The position numbers and the translations under genes are program-made. From Bin87 sp965116785 (GTDB taxonomy: Bacteria > Chloroflexota > Dehalococcoidia > Lucifugimonadales > UBA3495): a stretch of 64,000 nt of DNA. The notes beneath the pieces were generated by a model. That model was not told the origin of the DNA, searched no databases, and saw nothing but the letters and a program-made list of their open reading frames with translations. How positions within the stretch are numbered: position 1 is the stretch's first letter; each line of letters begins with the position of its first letter. This document shows, piece after piece, positions 63,322-64,000 of this stretch. Location: contig OZ220731.1 in the NCBI GenBank assembly GCA_965116785.1, forward strand, positions 3,410,001-3,474,000, in the 5' to 3' direction.

Positions 63322-64000
63322 TCAGTGGTGCAATCTGGACTTTACGCATTTTTAGAAAAGTAAAAGGACAGGGTAAGCTGGCCTGACCCTCCTCAAAAAA
63401 GGCCAAGCGATGCTCACCCTGCCCAACGCCATTGTACCGTTACTCGTGCCCTTCGCCATGCTGTTCACTGCCCCGACCTGGCACAAGGCACAACTCCTGA
63501 TGGTGGGCGCGATCCTGTCCACGGGTCAGCGCACCGTCGCCGCGGCGCTCCGCGTCATGGGTCGCCGCGACCAGCGCGACTACGCCCGCTACCACGAGGT
63601 GCTCAATCGGGCGGTGTGGTCGCCCCGCGAGGCGGCCCGCATCCTGCTCTTGCTGCTGCTCCAGCACCTTGATCGCGGCGACGGTCCGTTGATTTTCGGC
63701 ATTGACGAGACCCTGGAACGGCGTCGCGGCGCCAAGATCAGGGCCCGAGGCGTCTACCGAGACGCGGTGCGCTCCAGCCGCCGCCAGCTGGTCAAGTCCA
63801 GTGGCCTGCGCTGGATCTCCCTGATGTGGTTGGGCAATGTCCCCTGGGCGGGACGGCATTGGGCCTTGCCGGTGCTCACCGTGTTGGCGCCTTCGTCGCG
63901 GTACTACCAACGACAAGGACGCCGGCACAAGAAGATCACCGACTGGGCTCGACAGATGGTCATACAGCTGCGCCGGTGGCTGCCCCAGCGGCCCCTGGTG
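63322..64000 (+). mobile_element. IS701-like element, left part only
   Basis: The left end is near 63322 (AGTGGTGCAATCTGGACTTT, of the kind seen at IS701 ends), 88 bases before the transposase start. The right end is beyond the window. Confidence 0.6.
63410..64000 (+). CDS. IS701-family DDE transposase, 3' end outside window
   Basis: The open frame begins ATG 63410 (MLTLPNAIVPLLVPFAMLF) and continues without a stop to base 64000 (197 codons seen). The N-terminal helical part has ILSTGQRTVAAALRVMGR, typical of the IS701/DDE_5 type. PLIFGIDETLERRRGAKIRA supplies the first catalytic Asp in the family's 'DET' motif. WLGNVPWAGRHWALPVLTVL and a Lys/Arg loop follow. The second Asp and the Glu lie past the edge. 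AAAGGCC upstream is a weak ribosome-binding site. Confidence 0.82.
   Translation, partial: MLTLPNAIVPLLVPFAMLFTAPTWHKAQLLMVGAILSTGQRTVAAALRVMGRRDQRDYARYHEVLNRAVWSPREAARILLLLLLQHLDRGDGPLIFGIDETLERRRGAKIRARGVYRDAVRSSRRQLVKSSGLRWISLMWLGNVPWAGRHWALPVLTVLAPSSRYYQRQGRRHKKITDWARQMVIQLRRWLPQRPLV

Overview
The DNA is G+C-rich by eye, with dense GTG/TTG start use and ordinary TAA/TAG/TGA stops. The gene set (Dpp-type ABC permeases, DtxR-like regulator, two-domain carboxymuconolactone decarboxylase protein, GAF/kinase/receiver/winged-helix fusion, OFA-like MFS carrier, amidase, very large secreted repeat proteins) is what one sees in free-living or sponge-associated Chloroflexota (SAR202/Dehalococcoidia-like). 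That assignment is inference from gene content only; no rRNA, tRNA or marker gene is present.

Layout. 1-11 kb is ordinary chromosome: two dipeptide/oligopeptide ABC permeases, a metal-type regulator, a CMD-domain protein, a one-chain two-component regulator whose phospho-acceptor His is replaced by Tyr, a radical SAM protein with small membrane proteins, and an MFS carrier. At about 12.0 kb an alpha/beta hydrolase is cut and fused to zinc-ribbon sequence of different character; from there the window is mostly accessory. 12-18 kb holds a ClpP/crotonase-like serine protease, an AAA+ ATPase broken by two amber codons, a small HATPase protein behind a 19-bp tandem repeat, and degraded DNA. A DUF429 gene and an amidase follow. 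20-28.6 kb is a scrapyard of nuclease-like, PemK/MazF-like and HEPN-like genes, two copies of what looks like a helicase 5' end, a duplicated tail of the broken ATPase, and a one-spacer CRISPR. 28.7-32.9 kb is an IS21-family element with a second IS inserted into its left terminal repeat; both target duplications are readable. 34.8-44.3 kb encodes two secreted proteins, one of 2,837 residues with an internal HEVAH metallopeptidase. 45-47 kb has a membrane protein, a NYN RNase-like protein and a TIMP/NTR-like gene with an in-frame TGA. 58.7-61.8 kb is a single-chain restriction-modification enzyme; an IS701-like transposase runs off the right edge.

The main discovery candidate is 48,818-57,172: an 8,355-bp transposon with 18-bp perfect inverted ends and an 8-bp target duplication (AAGGTACC). 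It splits one host gene whose halves lie at 47,679-48,817 and 57,173-58,402 on the minus strand; removing the element plus one duplication rejoins them in frame as a 786-residue PD-(D/E)XK-like protein. The element carries a DDE transposase and a six-gene operon: ribbon-helix-helix regulator, DndA/IscS-like cysteine desulfurase, DndC-like PP-loop sulfurtransferase, DUF262/HNH-like protein resembling SspE/GmrSD, GIY-YIG nuclease, and DndB-like DGQHR protein. The operon has a near-consensus promoter with a dyad in its spacer and ends at a strong terminator. No DndD, DndE, SspB or SspC partner is present, so it looks like a compact, transposon-borne sulfur-based DNA modification/restriction system that does not match the standard Dnd or Ssp layouts.
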